Shown piece after piece: positions 7,869 to 14,097 of a stretch of 17,898 nt of DNA. A program made the position numbers and the translations under genes. This DNA is from JAKLDO01 sp035354435. GTDB lineage: Bacteria > UBP6 > UBA1177. How positions within the stretch are numbered: the first letter of the stretch is position 1; every line of letters starts with the position of its first letter. The stretch covers positions 1-17,898 of the forward strand of contig DAOQAY010000049.1 in assembly GCA_035354435.1 (NCBI GenBank), in the 5' to 3' direction. The notes beneath the pieces were generated by a model. The model did not search any database. It was not told the DNA's origin and saw only the letters and a list, made by a program, of their open reading frames with translations.

Positions 7869-7897
7869 TTGAAACAATTTCAGTATTAAACTATAAT
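7869..7897 (+). promoter_or_regulatory. Sigma-70-type promoter of the OsmC-family gene
   Basis: TTGAAA (7869-7874), a 17-base spacer and a perfect TATAAT (7892-7897). The predicted start is near 7904, leaving a leader of about 20 bases with AGGAGG at 7914-7919, six bases from the ATG. It is one of the best promoter and ribosome-site combinations in the window. Confidence 0.8.
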
Positions 7898-7925
7898 CTC
7901 TCTGTACTTTTTCAGGAGGTCTTTT

Positions 7926-8327
7926 ATGAAAGCAGGCGTGATATGGAAACAGGGAATGGATTTTAACGGCTTTAACGACAAAAATGATGCAGAGAATTTT
8001 ATCACAGTTCCAGGTCCCTCCCCGAAACACCTTTTTTTACAGTCAATTGCAGGGTGTACGGCAATGGATGTCATTTTTATCCTTGAAAAAATGAAAGTTG
8101 AAATGCCTTCAAAATTCACTGTTTCAGTCGATGCAGATGTTACAGAAACACACCCGAAAGTGTTCACAAATTTCCTGATGATTTATCATGTTGAAGGTAA
8201 TATTGATCCGGAAAAAATTAAAAGAGCTGTGAAACTTTCTCAGGACACATATTGCGGAGTATCAACAATGGCAAGGAAAATCGCACCGTTTGATGTAAAG
8301 ATCGAACTTAACGGCAGTGAAATATAA
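7926..8327 (+). CDS. OsmC/YhfA-family peroxide- or thiol-handling protein
   Basis: 133 residues, a normal length for a single-domain OsmC-fold protein. The family pattern is clear: a P-x-P-K-x-L-F-L-x-S entry, SIAGCTAMD with the first catalytic cysteine (C44), the THPKVF segment (residues 76-80 region), and SQDTYCGVSTM with the second cysteine (C110). OsmC and Ohr proteins use this pair to reduce organic hydroperoxides; YhfA-type members share the fold but their substrate is less certain. The protein has no signal peptide and is cytoplasmic. Strong transcription and translation signals precede it. It diverges from the exported barrel-like gene and converges on the synthase gene, with 7 bases between the stop codons. 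YhfA-like is my preferred subgroup by length and motif spacing, from memory only. Confidence 0.88.
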   Translation: MKAGVIWKQGMDFNGFNDKNDAENFITVPGPSPKHLFLQSIAGCTAMDVIFILEKMKVEMPSKFTVSVDADVTETHPKVFTNFLMIYHVEGNIDPEKIKRAVKLSQDTYCGVSTMARKIAPFDVKIELNGSEI

Positions 8328-8334
8328 ATTCTGA

Positions 8335-9552
8335 TTACTTATTTTTATACGCTTTCAGAACATCAATAACATAATCAACATCAGCCGCAGTATGATCTGC
8401 ATTTATCTGGAATCTGATCTCTTCAGATCCTTTCGGAACAACAGGATAATTGAGTCCTGTCGCAAGAATACCATGAGCTGTAAGCCATTTTACCAGATCT
8501 GATGTCTTCTGTGTATCTCTCACCATAAGCGGAGTAACAGGATGCGGTCCGGCAATAGTTTCAAAACCGTTATTCACAAGTCCTTTTTCAAATCTTTCAG
8601 TCATTTCTTTCAGGTGTTTCAAGATATTAATACCTTCAGAACTTTCAAGAATATCAAGCACTTTGAGAACAGCAACAGTTTCGCCTACTGTGATAGGATT
8701 GGAATAAATATACATGGGAGCGGTCTGTATCAAAAATTCAGTAACAGCTTTTGATGCAACAACATATCCGCCGTTCACACCGTATGCCTTACCAAGAGTT
8801 CCGATAAGAATATCAACTTTTGATCCTGTAATTTCTTCTGTTCCCCTTCCGGTAACACCGTATGCACCGACTCCGTGAGAATCATCGGCAATTGTTGTAA
8901 CACCTTCCTCAAATTTGTCATCAAATTTTTTGCAGATTTTTACAAATTTATCAAAAGGACAGAAATCGCCTCTCATCGAGAAAACTCCGTCTGTAATTAC
9001 AAGGCATCTGTTACCCTGTCCTATCGCTTCATTCATTTTTGCTTCGAGATCAGCCATATCATTATGTTTGTAAATCAGTTTTGCAGAGGGTCTGGCAAGT
9101 TTCATTGCATTGATAATACAATTGTGATTGAGTTCATCACTGACGATAACAGTCTCAGTTGTTGTCAAAGGAACTATCACTCCCATCGAAGTCACATAGG
9201 CACTTGAAAAGATCATCGCCGATTCTCTTCCATGAAACTTAGCCAGTCTCTGCTCAAGTTCAATGTGAGGTTTGTGTGTTCCCGAAATAAAACGGACGGC
9301 ACCTGGACCCACACCATATTTTTTTGTTCCCTCTTCTTCAGCATGAATAACATCACTCCTCATTGATAAACCGAGATAAGAGTTTGAATTCATCTTGATA
9401 AACTCTTTTTCATATCCCTCAACAACATATCTTGGACCTTTATTGCCGGATGCAGGAACAATTTTTGTAATAACCATTTCAGCACCTTTTGCAGTCCCTT
9501 TTTCTTTGAGGGCATTTACATGTCCGATAAGCGAATGGTCAAGTTTTGTCAT
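8335..9552 (-). CDS. kbl: Alpha-oxoamine synthase, probably 2-amino-3-ketobutyrate CoA ligase (Kbl)
   Basis: A 405-residue fold-type I PLP enzyme of the alpha-oxoamine synthase family (Kbl, BioF, HemA, Spt). Seen: NSYLGL near the N-terminus, VRFISGTHKPHIELE (87-100), SDELNH (H143), TDGVFSM, the PLP-contacting DDSHG (D223/D224, H226), GTLGK with the Schiff-base lysine K255, and YPVVPKGSEEIR near the end as in Kbl. The nearby SDR-type threonine dehydrogenase makes 2-amino-3-ketobutyrate, so Kbl (cleavage with CoA to glycine and acetyl-CoA) is the best call. BioF is possible but no biotin gene is seen. Relative to E. coli Kbl there is an insertion of about six residues just before DDSHG. The ATG at 9550-9552 has GGAG seven bases upstream. 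The gene has its own promoter and follows a small lipoprotein gene. Confidence 0.82.
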   Translation of the reverse strand: MTKLDHSLIGHVNALKEKGTAKGAEMVITKIVPASGNKGPRYVVEGYEKEFIKMNSNSYLGLSMRSDVIHAEEEGTKKYGVGPGAVRFISGTHKPHIELEQRLAKFHGRESAMIFSSAYVTSMGVIVPLTTTETVIVSDELNHNCIINAMKLARPSAKLIYKHNDMADLEAKMNEAIGQGNRCLVITDGVFSMRGDFCPFDKFVKICKKFDDKFEEGVTTIADDSHGVGAYGVTGRGTEEITGSKVDILIGTLGKAYGVNGGYVVASKAVTEFLIQTAPMYIYSNPITVGETVAVLKVLDILESSEGINILKHLKEMTERFEKGLVNNGFETIAGPHPVTPLMVRDTQKTSDLVKWLTAHGILATGLNYPVVPKGSEEIRFQINADHTAADVDYVIDVLKAYKNK

Positions 9553-9603
9553 AATAAGGCTCCATAAAATGAAAAATTTAATGATCCGATATAAAACGGC
9601 GTT

Positions 9604-9632
9604 AATATACCGTCTAATTTTTTATTTGTGAA
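9604..9632 (-). promoter_or_regulatory. Promoter of the kbl-type gene
   Basis: The minus strand has TTCACA (9627-9632, 5 of 6), a 17-base spacer and TATATT (9604-9609, 5 of 6). It begins just after the stop codon of the lipoprotein gene. The -10 box sits within ACGG(N10)CCGT, a short inverted repeat that might be an operator, though 4-base arms are weak evidence. The predicted leader is about 45 bases. Confidence 0.65.
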
Positions 9633-9637
9633 GAAAT

Positions 9638-10036
9638 TTATTGGCCTTTAAGAATATTTCCGGCATCAAAGACAAGTTTCTCACAGACATATTTTATTTC
9701 TTCCCTGTCTTTGTCTGAAATATTAGTTATTGTTCCGTTATCAAGCCCCTCGCGAATTTTTTGGAATCCGCCTAAAGCCATCATGAATTCAAGTCTTCTG
9801 TAAACATCGACTGCTTCCAGATGTCTCATTTCGATCTTCGGAACCTTAAATGATTCACAAAGCTTTCCTACTGATTCGATCTGTTCGGCAAGAAGTTCTT
9901 TGGATTTCTCAGGATCAGTTTCGTCAACAGCTTTGCCTATTTTTTCAAAGTCAATGTCCTTTAATCTACTTTCAGGAGAATTTATACACCCGGAAATCAG
10001 AAAAACAGAAAATACATAAAAAATAAATGTTTTCAA
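9638..10036 (-). CDS. Small lipoprotein of unknown function
   Basis: 132 residues that I do not recognise. The signal peptide ends in the lipobox LISGC, so C17 should be lipidated. The mature part is mostly helical and charged, with helices around EKSKELLAEQIESVGKL and VDVYRRLEFMMALGGF, and cysteines at 59 and 118. Translation starts with TTG at 10034-10036; no in-frame ATG would preserve the signal peptide. An AGG overlaps the stop region of the preceding tetR-family gene, 8 bases away, so translation is probably coupled to that regulator. A lipoprotein tied to a TetR gene could be part of what the regulator senses or controls, but this is inference. Confidence 0.75.
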   Translation of the reverse strand: MKTFIFYVFSVFLISGCINSPESRLKDIDFEKIGKAVDETDPEKSKELLAEQIESVGKLCESFKVPKIEMRHLEAVDVYRRLEFMMALGGFQKIREGLDNGTITNISDKDREEIKYVCEKLVFDAGNILKGQ

Positions 10037-10044
10037 ATTGTTAC

Positions 10045-10578
10045 CTATGCCTTCAAAAATAATTTAAAAATATTTTCCACCGTGTCCTCGGGAAGCGGTT
10101 CATTTTTTTTACGGGAATATTCAATGTGTGCTGCAATCTGATGTAAAAGAACATTTACAGACATTTCAGGACTGTAACGCAAACCTTTCATCTTGCTGAA
10201 AAGCGATTCCAGATTTTTCCTCAACGGGGTCATGTCTATCTGTCCAGCACCGCTTTCTTCTGATAAAAGACCTGTGCAGAAAGAAGACTTCTCAAAAAAC
10301 TTGATCAGATTATAAGCAATTGTAACAGCTTTAAGGTCAGGCGGTATCGAAGCAGGAAGCTTGATATTCATTACAGAAGAAAGGTCTTCTTCAATTTTCT
10401 TAAATGCCTCCTTGTTAATCTCGTCTATCCCCTTAAAATAGTTGTAAAACACCGGCGCAACCACCCCCGTTGCCTTGGAAATGTCAGACAAGGATATTTC
10501 CCTGTTGCACTTACGGCAGATCAGCTTGATTGCATCACCGATAATCCGTTCTCTTACTGAATCGGTATACTGTGTCAT
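10045..10578 (-). CDS. TetR-family transcriptional regulator
   Basis: 177 residues. The N-terminal DNA-binding domain has RERIIGDAIKLI as helix 1 and the helix-turn-helix at about 29-48 (ISLSDISKATGV then FYNYFKG), which is the TetR signature. The C-terminal helices (about 75-177) form the ligand and dimer domain and are too divergent to name an inducer. A C-x-x-C (C21 and C24) in the DNA-binding domain and C101 in the ligand domain are possible thiol sensors, which is inference only. The frame extends to GTG at 10612-10614, but the ATG at 10576-10578 has GAGGAGG five bases before it. A palindrome overlaps the predicted promoter, suggesting autoregulation. The gene sits between the two threonine-degradation genes. 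Confidence 0.87.
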   Translation of the reverse strand: MTQYTDSVRERIIGDAIKLICRKCNREISLSDISKATGVVAPVFYNYFKGIDEINKEAFKKIEEDLSSVMNIKLPASIPPDLKAVTIAYNLIKFFEKSSFCTGLLSEESGAGQIDMTPLRKNLESLFSKMKGLRYSPEMSVNVLLHQIAAHIEYSRKKNEPLPEDTVENIFKLFLKA

Positions 10579-10583
10579 GACCG

Positions 10584-10590
10584 CCTCCTC
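10584..10590 (-). promoter_or_regulatory. Ribosome binding site fixing the TetR start
   Basis: GAGGAGG on the minus strand, five bases before the ATG at 10576-10578. It rules against the upstream GTG at 10614. Confidence 0.8.
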
Positions 10591-10610
10591 TAAGGTAAAG
10601 TTTATAAAAA

Positions 10611-10621
10611 GCACTCAGTGC
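10611..10621. repeat. 11-base palindrome in the TetR leader
   Basis: GCACTCAGTGC reads the same on both strands apart from its central base. It lies between the predicted TetR promoter and the ribosome site, followed on the minus strand by a short T run. It could be a second operator or a small leader hairpin; with a tiny loop a DNA-level role seems more likely. Confidence 0.4.
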
Positions 10622-10651
10622 AGCTTTAAAAAAATCTGCAAAAACAATTTT

Positions 10652-10680
10652 ACTATAGTTGCGTAACTATCATATTTTAA
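10652..10680 (-). promoter_or_regulatory. Promoter of the TetR gene with overlapping operator candidate
   Basis: The minus strand has TTAAAA (10675-10680, 4 of 6), a 17-base spacer and TATAGT (10652-10657, 5 of 6). The inverted repeat ATAGTT-GCGT-AACTAT (10655-10670) covers the spacer and half of the -10 box, a classic place for a repressor site and close to the usual length of TetR-family operators. The predicted leader is about 67 bases. Confidence 0.55.
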
Positions 10681-10797
10681 TGATATATTACACTTCCTAA
10701 AAGCTCAATTGCAATTTCTGTGCCAGAAAAAAGAATACTCATAAACATTAACTGGAAGTAGTACAGCAAAACAATTAATTCAGTCTATTTGAACAGG

Positions 10798-11751
10798 TTA
10801 TTTAAGCTTTTCTTTAAGAACTTTAATCATGTCTTCCGTCATATTGACAAGGTTGTAATCAGGTTTCCAGCCCCACTCTTCTCTTGCAGCTGAATCATCC
10901 ATGCTGTCAGGCCAACTATCGGCAATACCCTGACGGACAGGATCGACCTTATAATCCATTTTAAATGAAGGAATATGTTTTTTTATCTCGGCTGCAAGCA
11001 TTTCAGGGTCGAAACTCATTGCAGCGACATTAAAACAGTTACGGTGTTTCAATTTTGAAGGATCGGCTTCCATTATATCCACCGCGGCTTTAAGGCAGTC
11101 AGGCATATACATCATATCCATAAATGTTCCCTGCTTGATATAACAGGTATATTTTGCATGCTTTATTGCCTCATAATAAATATCGACAGCATAATCAGTA
11201 GTTCCGCCACCTGGAAGCGTCACATTTGAAATTATACCAGGAAATCTGACACCTCTTGTATCAACAGCATATTTTTTAAAATAGTAATCACAAAGAAGCT
11301 CCCCGGCAACTTTTGTCACACCGTACATTGAAGTCGGCCTCTGAATCGTATCCTGCGGCGTATTAACTTTGGGAGTTGACGGACCGAATGCACCGATAGA
11401 ACTTGGTGTAAATAACGCCAGTTTCATCTCCCTTGAAATTTCGAGAAGATTGACAAGACCGCCGAGATTTATCTTCCATGAAAGCTGCGGTTTCTGTTCA
11501 CCGACACTTGAAAGAAGTGCCACAAGATTGTAAATCGAATCAATTTTATGCTTTTTTATTATCTCAACAATCTTTTCTGAATCAAGAATATCTGCTTTTT
11601 CATACAACCCTTTGTTGAGAGTTTCGCCAAGCTCGGATCTTTCCTTAAGGTCAGCGGCGACAACATTGTCCTCTCCATAGATATTTCTTAATCCAGGAAC
11701 AAGTTCACTTCCGATCTGTCCAGCAGCTCCAATAACAAGAATCTTCTTCAT
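10798..11751 (-). CDS. tdh: L-threonine 3-dehydrogenase, SDR/epimerase type
   Basis: 317 residues of the extended short-chain dehydrogenase fold. The NAD site is GAAGQIG (8-14). The catalytic region has FTPSSIGAFGP (114-124) and Y143-x3-K147 in SMYGVTK. PGGGTTDYAVDIYYEA (180-195) and DPVRQGIADSWP (270-281) are characteristic of the epimerase-like threonine dehydrogenases found in animals and many bacteria, unlike the zinc-dependent medium-chain Tdh of E. coli. The enzyme oxidises L-threonine to 2-amino-3-ketobutyrate with NAD+ in the cytoplasm; the Kbl-type enzyme encoded 1.2 kb further along completes the pathway. The ATG has AAGGAG six bases upstream. The gene lies 24 bases after exbB and is probably read with it, although no functional link is obvious. 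No clear terminator follows. Confidence 0.93.
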   Translation of the reverse strand: MKKILVIGAAGQIGSELVPGLRNIYGEDNVVAADLKERSELGETLNKGLYEKADILDSEKIVEIIKKHKIDSIYNLVALLSSVGEQKPQLSWKINLGGLVNLLEISREMKLALFTPSSIGAFGPSTPKVNTPQDTIQRPTSMYGVTKVAGELLCDYYFKKYAVDTRGVRFPGIISNVTLPGGGTTDYAVDIYYEAIKHAKYTCYIKQGTFMDMMYMPDCLKAAVDIMEADPSKLKHRNCFNVAAMSFDPEMLAAEIKKHIPSFKMDYKVDPVRQGIADSWPDSMDDSAAREEWGWKPDYNLVNMTEDMIKVLKEKLK

Positions 11752-11775
11752 TTTTTTCTCCTTAAAACTGATCTT

Positions 11776-12369
11776 TCATTTTCCTGATTTATATAACAAA
11801 ATCTTCTCAAGAACAAACTCAAGTTCCTGCACACTTGTATCGGCACGATAAATGAGATACCTGTAAACGATAAGGCTCGGAATTGCGACAATAAGCCCTG
11901 CCGCAGTGGTTATCAACGCTTCCCATATACCGCCGGCAAGAATCATGGGATTTCCTCCGGCCTCTGTAAAACGGGTAAATATCTTAATCATTCCAAGCAC
12001 CGTGCCGAGAAGACCCAAGAGAGGACTTACGGTCGCCATAATTCCGGGAAGCGAAGTCCATCTGTAAATACGGGCACTTACCTTTTTTGCATACATTTCA
12101 GTGACCTTGGCAGGATCTTCGTTTGTCGTATCTGTCGCCACCATGTCCAGTATCTCTGAAAGACAGTCATCTCCCTTTTTTACTTCTTTTGCTATTTCAT
12201 CCCATGAATTGTTCTGTGCCAGATGCAGTATCAGATCAGGATTGCCCACTATTTTGGAAGTTCTTAAAGCAAAAAGTCTCTCTAAAAGAATGGCCAGACT
12301 GATGATAGAACAGAGAAGGATCGGGTACATTGCTATACCGCCCTTTTCAAAAATCATAAAAATATCCAT
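11776..12369 (-). CDS. exbB: ExbB/TolQ/MotA-family proton channel subunit
   Basis: 197 residues with three membrane segments (about 13-35, 107-131 and 147-172) and a cytoplasmic loop after the first, the ExbB/TolQ arrangement. Conserved features include SPLLGLLGTVLGM at the start of TM2 and ALITTAAGLIVAIP in TM3, with the T154/T155 pair and P164. ExbB forms the inner-membrane stator pore that uses the proton gradient to power TonB, Tol or similar systems, always with an ExbD/TolR partner. No ExbD, TolR or TonB gene lies in the window; the upstream neighbour is an OmpA-family protein and the downstream one is tdh. The ATG at 12367-12369 has GAGGTG five bases upstream, and a separate promoter precedes the gene. 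The name exbB is by family, since TolQ cannot be excluded. Confidence 0.88.
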   Translation of the reverse strand: MDIFMIFEKGGIAMYPILLCSIISLAILLERLFALRTSKIVGNPDLILHLAQNNSWDEIAKEVKKGDDCLSEILDMVATDTTNEDPAKVTEMYAKKVSARIYRWTSLPGIMATVSPLLGLLGTVLGMIKIFTRFTEAGGNPMILAGGIWEALITTAAGLIVAIPSLIVYRYLIYRADTSVQELEFVLEKILLYKSGK

Positions 12370-12395
12370 TTCTGCACCTCACATTTTTCTGGAAA

Positions 12396-12424
12396 TATAT
12401 AATAAAAAGAGACCTGGTTATCAA
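12396..12424 (-). promoter_or_regulatory. Candidate promoter for exbB and tdh
   Basis: The minus strand has TTGATA (12419-12424, 5 of 6), a 17-base spacer and TATATA (12396-12401). It lies in the 85-base gap after the OmpA-family gene, so exbB and tdh can be transcribed without that gene. I see no convincing terminator in the gap, so read-through is also possible. Confidence 0.5.
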
Positions 12425-12454
12425 GTTAATTTTATTGTGATTTTAAAAGATCTT

Positions 12455-13900
12455 CTAATTGTTGACAATAAAGAATTCGACTCTTCTGTTTTTTTCCAGA
12501 TCGATATCAGTGTCACCCTTCGCAACAGGTTCTGAAGCGCCGATAGCTTTTGTTATTATTCTTCCTGCCTCAACACCGTTCTTAATCAGTACCGCTTTGA
12601 CAGCGTCAGCTCTCTTTTGGGAAAGTTTGGCATTTTCTGTTATATCGTTATGTCCTTCTATCCTGATTTTTAAAGTAAAATTTCTTGATAGTATCATGGC
12701 TACCTTTTCAATTTCTATTGCTTCCTGAATATAATCTGAGCCATGCTGAAACCTTATAACAGACTGTAACCTTTCACCGCTTTTCACGACTTGTTTCGGT
12801 TCAACTTTCGGCTCCGGTTTCGATTCAACTTTCGGCTCCGGTTTCGGTTCAACTTTCGGCTCCGGTTTCGGTTCAACTTTCGGCTCCGCTTTCGGTTCAA
12901 CTTTCGGCTCCGGTTTCGGTTCAACTTTCGGCTCCGCTTTCTTTTCAACTTTCGGCTCCGGTTTCGGTTCAACAGTCTGTGCAGGAAGTTCAGCAATTTT
13001 TTTCTTCGAAACATTCATATTCCATGAAATTCCGAGAAAAACTCTGTATTTGGGAACGCCGACTGCACTCCCGAATCCACCGTAAGCTCCTGCAAAAACA
13101 TCCAGATCAACTGGAGTTTTTATTTTCAAACCGCCGCCAAGTTCAATATTATCAACAGCTTTATTATCAAAAGGATCTGAAATTGATGTTGAAGCAATAA
13201 ATTCTCCGACAATATCAAACAGATCCGGAATTGCATGAATATTCAGAGCAGCTTTAGCTCCGAACTCATCATCAAAAATGGAACCGGCATATACCTGTTT
13301 CTCCAGAATCTGATAAAAAAGATTAGCTGCAAAACCGACCCGCCTGGAGTCACTTCCCAACGCAATTGACGGTTTAAATACAAACTGTGAACTTCCAAGA
13401 GCTGAGTGGATCAGTTTTCCAGTCGGAGCAGATAATTCTGTGATGACAGAAAGTGCGAACAATCCATCTCTTACATTTACAAGCTGGAATCTTGGAACAA
13501 GTCTTATATCACCGATTCCTCCCGATGGAACCGAGTCGTTTTCATCCCAGCCTTCGCCATTCTGGAAAATGACAAGAGGAAAAACCAGTCCGATATCAAA
13601 CCACTTGACAGGACTGTATGCAAATGAAAGGTCAGCAAGAAACTGATTTGAGATCACGCTTCTTATTACATTGCCGTCTTTATCAAATGTAGTAAGTGCC
13701 TCCGGTTGATATTTCATTATAAAATTAAAGTCTATCAGTCCGGCATCAAGACCAGATCCGCCGTAGACACTGAAATATCCGTCATAAAAAGGATTCGTTT
13801 TAAATCTGTCTGTGTCAATGCTGAAGCTGTCGGCAAAAACAAAAGAACCGAAACAAACTGTAAAAAGAATTGCTCGTATAACTGTTTTCATCTTTTTCAT
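12455..13900 (-). CDS. OmpA-family outer-membrane protein with Pro-Glu-Pro-Lys linker
   Basis: 481 residues in four parts. Residues 1-23 are a signal peptide (cleavage near VFA-D). Residues 24-300 are a predicted beta-barrel with repeated strands such as WFDIGLVFPLVIF and GGIGDIRLVPRFQL, plus ELSAPTGK, a pattern seen in transporter-type outer-membrane barrels. Residues 308-370 are an extended linker of (EPKPEPKV)-type repeats encoded by a 24-bp tandem repeat. Residues 380-479 are an OmpA C-terminal peptidoglycan-binding domain, with IEGHND (diaminopimelate-binding Asp), AKLSQKRADAV and NRRVEF. It should tether the outer membrane to the cell wall. The linker, alternating Pro with charged residues, resembles the periplasm-spanning region of TonB. 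The ATG at 13898-13900 has AGGA eight bases upstream; M4 has no better site. Its neighbour is exbB. Confidence 0.88.
   Translation of the reverse strand: MKKMKTVIRAILFTVCFGSFVFADSFSIDTDRFKTNPFYDGYFSVYGGSGLDAGLIDFNFIMKYQPEALTTFDKDGNVIRSVISNQFLADLSFAYSPVKWFDIGLVFPLVIFQNGEGWDENDSVPSGGIGDIRLVPRFQLVNVRDGLFALSVITELSAPTGKLIHSALGSSQFVFKPSIALGSDSRRVGFAANLFYQILEKQVYAGSIFDDEFGAKAALNIHAIPDLFDIVGEFIASTSISDPFDNKAVDNIELGGGLKIKTPVDLDVFAGAYGGFGSAVGVPKYRVFLGISWNMNVSKKKIAELPAQTVEPKPEPKVEKKAEPKVEPKPEPKVEPKAEPKVEPKPEPKVEPKPEPKVESKPEPKVEPKQVVKSGERLQSVIRFQHGSDYIQEAIEIEKVAMILSRNFTLKIRIEGHNDITENAKLSQKRADAVKAVLIKNGVEAGRIITKAIGASEPVAKGDTDIDLEKNRRVEFFIVNN
12792..12974. repeat. 24-bp in-frame tandem repeat in the OmpA-family gene
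   Basis: The unit, on the plus strand, is GGTTTCGGTTCAACTTTCGG plus CTCC. There are seven complete units and a partial eighth (12960-12974). Units differ at a few positions only: TG for GG at the start of the first, CGATT in the second, GC for GG in the fifth and seventh, and CTTTT in the seventh. Each unit encodes eight residues of the Pro/Glu/Lys/Val linker, so copy-number changes keep the frame and alter linker length. The near identity at third positions suggests recent duplication. Confidence 0.9.
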
Positions 13901-13959
13901 TTAAACCATCCTGCAGTTGAAAATTCAAACACCCCTAATGACAAATCAAACCGGGTTTT

Positions 13960-13987
13960 ATTATACAGATTCTTCTCAAAAAAACAA
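13960..13987 (-). promoter_or_regulatory. Promoter of the OmpA-family gene
   Basis: The minus strand has a perfect TATAAT (13960-13965) with TTGTTT 16 bases upstream (13982-13987), a poor -35. The start would be near 13953, giving a leader of about 50 bases. The leader also holds TTGAA-AA-TTCAA (13917-13928), a short inverted repeat of uncertain meaning. Confidence 0.55.
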
Positions 13988-14012
13988 TTTTGAATCAAAA
14001 CAATCTATTTTT

Positions 14013-14041
14013 TTGAGTTTAATCGACTGATGTTGTATATT
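14013..14041 (+). promoter_or_regulatory. Promoter of pckA
   Basis: TTGAGT (14013-14018), a 17-base spacer and TATATT (14036-14041). It is divergent from the OmpA-family promoter, with about 25 bases between the two -35 boxes. The leader would be about 50 bases. I saw no clear catabolite or other regulator site in the gap. Confidence 0.6.
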
Positions 14042-14087
14042 TCAGGAGCAAGGCTCATTACAAAATATTAACAACTTTTCAGAAGAT

Positions 14088-14091
14088 GGAG
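14088..14091 (+). promoter_or_regulatory. Ribosome binding site choosing the second ATG of pckA
   Basis: GGAG lies six bases before the ATG at 14098. The upstream in-frame ATG at 14086 overlaps this site and has only AGAAG directly against it, so the downstream start is preferred. Confidence 0.6.
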
Positions 14092-14097
14092 TACGGA

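Noticed and set aside
10579..10614. GTG start at 10614 for the TetR gene
   Set aside because: The ATG at 10578 has a GAGGAGG site at ideal distance; the extension would encode the ribosome site itself.
10707..10716. AATTGCAATT palindrome in the tdh-tetR gap
   Set aside because: A 10-base A/T-rich palindrome is expected by chance in such sequence and is not placed on a promoter.
12792..12974. Tandem repeat considered as a CRISPR array
   Set aside because: The repeats are directly adjacent with no unique spacers, are in frame within a gene, and no cas genes are present.
12784..13027. Arg/Asn- and Phe/Arg-rich frames over the 24-bp repeat
   Set aside because: These are the tandem repeat read in other frames; the in-frame Pro-Glu-Pro-Lys linker belongs to a coherent OmpA-family protein.
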